Source: Streptomyces pilosus (GTDB lineage Bacteria; Actinomycetota; Actinomycetes; Streptomycetales; Streptomycetaceae). From it: a stretch of 64,000 nucleotides of DNA. The DNA is taken from contig NZ_BMTU01000010.1 of assembly GCF_014649835.1 (NCBI RefSeq), positions 204,459 through 268,458 of the forward strand, given 5' to 3'. The notes under the pieces were generated by a model. The model was not told the DNA's origin, did not search any database, and saw only the letters and a list, made by a program, of their open reading frames with translations. The first letter of the stretch is position 1, and the number at the start of each line of letters is the position of its first letter. A program made the translations under genes and the position numbers. Below, piece after piece: positions 62,204 through 64,000 of this stretch.

Positions 62204-62712
62204 CGGGCCTCCTCCAGGAGGCCGCCGGGCGTGCGCACCCGGCCGGCCAGCAGGGTGACGCTCAGCTCGCGGGGCAGGTCGAGGCCCTCGCTCTCGCGCG
62301 GGTCGGGCGCGGTGGGCACGAGGGGGACGCGTTCACCGGCGCGGGCGCGCTGGGAGAACCAGATGACCTTGGCTCCGCTCTCGGTGGCGCAGCAGCCCCA
62401 GCCGTCGCTGCACGCGGCGATGTGCTGGAGGCAGCCGCGCAGTTCCTGGTCCGGGCGCAGGGCGCGGTTGTTGTCCCCGACCGCTGTGATGAGGTGCTGT
62501 CCGTTCCACCACATCTCGATCGAGATGTTCCGGTCGGTGGCGTGTTCGGCGATGGCGCGCAACAGCATCTCGGCGCCGCCGCAGACGGGTTCCATCAGGT
62601 TCTCCAGATCCCAGAACCGGAGGTGGGCCGCCAGTATGCGGCTGACCTGTCCCACTTTCTCCGGGCTCACTTCCACGTCGAGGTGGTAGTAGCAGGGCAC
62701 TGCGGTCTTCAT
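62200..62712 (-). CDS. HATPase-like regulatory protein coupled to glgX
   Basis: 170 aa with an RsbW-type HATPase_c core: VSPEKVGQVSRILAAHLRFWDLENLMEPVCGGAEMLLRAIAEHA, where the N-box helix has diverged, then IEMWWNGQHLITAVGDNN (D-x-G-like). The unusual CSDGWGCC Cys pair follows. Streptomyces encodes many such ATP-binding proteins next to glycogen/trehalose genes; kinase activity may be lost given the altered N-box. ATG at 62712 has GAGGAG upstream. It is translationally coupled to glgX. Confidence 0.8.
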
Positions 62713-63085
62713 CGTCGTCGGCTCCTCACCGCGAAGCTCTCGCTCCTCCTCGCCCCGCGGGGCGAGCCCCCGGACACGGAACGTGAGCGGGTGTCGCTTC
62801 TGAGTCACCTTCAGAGTGAGGGGGTTGGTCCATTCGTGCAACACGAGCGCCTCGTGAGGCGCGTGGGGTGGCGGAAGGCGCCGGACGTGCGGATACCCGG
62901 TCCGGGGGGAGCCGCGGACGCCACGGCCAGGTTGATTGAAAATCTAACAAGACGGTGGGTCATCACCCGTGCACCATGTGTGAAGACCTCGATCGCCGTT
63001 ACGGGTCCGTGCACAGGTGCGCACGGTCACGCCCGACCGCCGGGACAACGCGCCTCCATCGAGCCCCGGAAAGGTGAACGGCCGC
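62713..63085. other. Intergenic region between divergent HATPase/glgX and DUF5133/glgE units
   Basis: 373 bases. Contains a 7-bp hairpin (GCGCCTC-GT-GAGGCGC, ~62850) and an AT-rich patch (ATTGAAAATCTAACAAG, ~62933-62953) that marks likely promoter DNA for the rightward genes. No gene seen. Confidence 0.5.
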
Positions 63086-63388
63086 ATGCTGCTACCCGCC
63101 AAAGCCGAAGTCGCCCGGCAGTTGCGCCGTTACCGGGCCTGGGAACGCGTGATGCTGGCGGCCCCCGCCGACCGCACGGTGCGGGCCACGTTCGAGGACT
63201 CCGGTTACACCCTCTGCGTGCTGATGGGAAAGCGCTGCGCGCGGGAGGCGGCCGACGCCGCCGAACGGTATCTGCGCACCACCGTCGTCACCTACTTGCA
63301 GGAACAGGACGACAGGCCCCGTCCGGCCGCCACGGTCCGGCGGGGCCCGCCGGCCGTCGAGCGGCGCTCCCCGGCGGGAAGGCAGTGA
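63086..63388 (+). CDS. DUF5133 domain protein
   Basis: 100-aa small protein: LLPAKAEVARQLRRYRAWERVMLAAPADRTVRATFEDSGYTLCVLMGKR matches the DUF5133 family of streptomycetes (a compact helical domain of unknown role often beside regulatory or primary-metabolism genes), with a variable C-terminal tail rich in R and P. ATG at 63086 was chosen because it begins the domain. It is 73 nt upstream of glgE in the same direction. Confidence 0.8.
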   Translation: MLLPAKAEVARQLRRYRAWERVMLAAPADRTVRATFEDSGYTLCVLMGKRCAREAADAAERYLRTTVVTYLQEQDDRPRPAATVRRGPPAVERRSPAGRQ

Positions 63389-63461
63389 CCTTCCCGCCGC
63401 TGTCTGGTCCCACGCCCGGGCGACCGCCCGGGCGTCGAGCACGGCGGAGGTGCACAACCCG

Positions 63462-64000
63462 ATGAAGACGACCCGGACCATCGGTCGTGTCCCGGTACGG
63501 GACGTGCGGCCTGCGGTCGACTGCGGGAGGCGGCCGGCCAAGGCCGTCACCGGCGAGGCGTTCGAGGTCACGGCCACGGTGTTCCGTGAGGGGCACGACG
63601 CGGTGGCCGCCAACGTGGTGCTGAAGGATCCGGAGGGGCGGCCGGGGCCGTTCACGCCGATGCGGGAGCTGGCGCCCGGCACGGACCGGTGGGGCGCCGA
63701 GGTCGCCGCGGACGGCCCGGGCCTGTGGACCTACCGGGTCGAGGCCTGGAGCGACCCCGTGACCACCTGGCGCCGGACCGCCGGCATCAAGGTCCCGGCG
63801 GGCATCGACGCGGGGCTGGTCCTGGAGGAGGGCGCCGATCTCCACGAGCGCGCGGCGGCCGGGGTCCCGAGGAACGACGGGCAGGACGTGGTGCTGGCCG
63901 CGGCCCGGACGCTGCGTGACGACTCCCTGCCCTGCGCCACCCGGCTGGCGGCGGCGCTGACGCCGGAGGTGGAGGCGGTGCTGGCCCGGCATCCGCTGCG
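63462..64000 (+). CDS. glgE: Maltosyltransferase GlgE (3'-truncated by window edge)
   Basis: First 179 residues of GlgE, matching its N-terminal beta-sandwich domain: RIPV/GRVPVRDVRPAVDCGRRPAKAVTGEAFEVTATVFREGHDAVAANVVLKDPEGRPGPFTPMRELAPGTDRWGAEV, IKVPAGIDAGLVLEEGA, RLAAALTPEVEAVLARHPLR. GlgE (GH13_3) transfers maltosyl from maltose 1-phosphate to alpha-glucan, linking trehalose and glycogen. ATG at 63462 follows GGAGG about 12 nt upstream. The catalytic GH13 domain lies beyond the window. Confidence 0.92.
   Translation, partial: MKTTRTIGRVPVRDVRPAVDCGRRPAKAVTGEAFEVTATVFREGHDAVAANVVLKDPEGRPGPFTPMRELAPGTDRWGAEVAADGPGLWTYRVEAWSDPVTTWRRTAGIKVPAGIDAGLVLEEGADLHERAAAGVPRNDGQDVVLAAARTLRDDSLPCATRLAAALTPEVEAVLARHPL

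Overview
The window is chromosomal DNA of a Streptomyces or very close relative. It is uniformly very GC-rich, GTG and TTG starts are common, genes are packed with ATGA/GTGA overlaps, and many products are typical of the genus: Rv1733c-type and DUF5133 proteins, a streptogrisin, PAS/GAF/SpoIIE phosphatases, a SigB/F-type sigma factor, an ANTAR protein and the GlgE pathway. I see no rRNA, tRNA, CRISPR array, insertion sequence or replication origin. The gene at 2 enters from outside the window, and glgE at 63462 runs off its end.

Layout. 1-3.7 kb: the end of a PAS/GAF/SpoIIE phosphatase, a small protein and a decayed MMPL transporter pseudogene. 3.7-11.2 kb: a large DUF1996 protein with an LAETG sortase signal, a GNAT acetyltransferase whose promoter carries a perfect 14-bp palindrome identical to the CebR operator, a YihY membrane protein, a flavin reductase, a methyltransferase, an Rv1733c-like protein and a zinc alcohol dehydrogenase. 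11.4-18.4 kb: a very large CtpI-like P-type ATPase with its partner gene, diverging from a nucleotidyltransferase/BON/metallophosphoesterase operon. 18.6-21.8 kb: two exported enzymes, a Tat-exported PhoD phosphatase and a streptogrisin C-like protease with a chitin-binding tail.

21.9-27.2 kb (minus strand) is the most unusual stretch: a 61-aa small protein followed by four tightly or translationally coupled genes (an unrecognised 230-aa protein, two paralogous proteins of about 300 aa of unknown function, and a beta-lactamase-fold serine hydrolase), with a CYP152-type peroxygenase P450 immediately upstream. It looks like an undescribed small-molecule or peptide-modification locus. 28.1-36.3 kb is a seven-gene operon: UDP-glucuronate decarboxylase-like enzyme, carbamoyltransferase, three glycosyltransferases, a GmhA-like isomerase and HldE. 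It suggests a carbamoylated, heptose-containing glycan or glycoside; an MFS exporter gene converges on its end.

37.9-53.7 kb is a stress and housekeeping region: hemerythrin, DoxX proteins, fructosamine-kinase-like protein, catalase, a PucR-type regulator with two helix-turn-helix segments, YciO, dienelactone hydrolase, a phosphoesterase, a TauD-family dioxygenase, an aldo/keto reductase, a PAS-GAF-SpoIIE-HATPase fusion, a peroxiredoxin/DoxX pair and a MarR regulator with a visible operator. 53.8-60 kb holds a solo ATP-dependent DNA ligase, a secreted NPP1 (necrosis-inducing-like) protein, a hemC standing apart from other haem genes, a SigB/F-type sigma factor with a candidate self-type promoter, an ANTAR protein and a two-domain VOC protein. 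60-64 kb is glycogen/trehalose metabolism: glgX coupled to a HATPase-like regulator, a DUF5133 gene, and the start of glgE.
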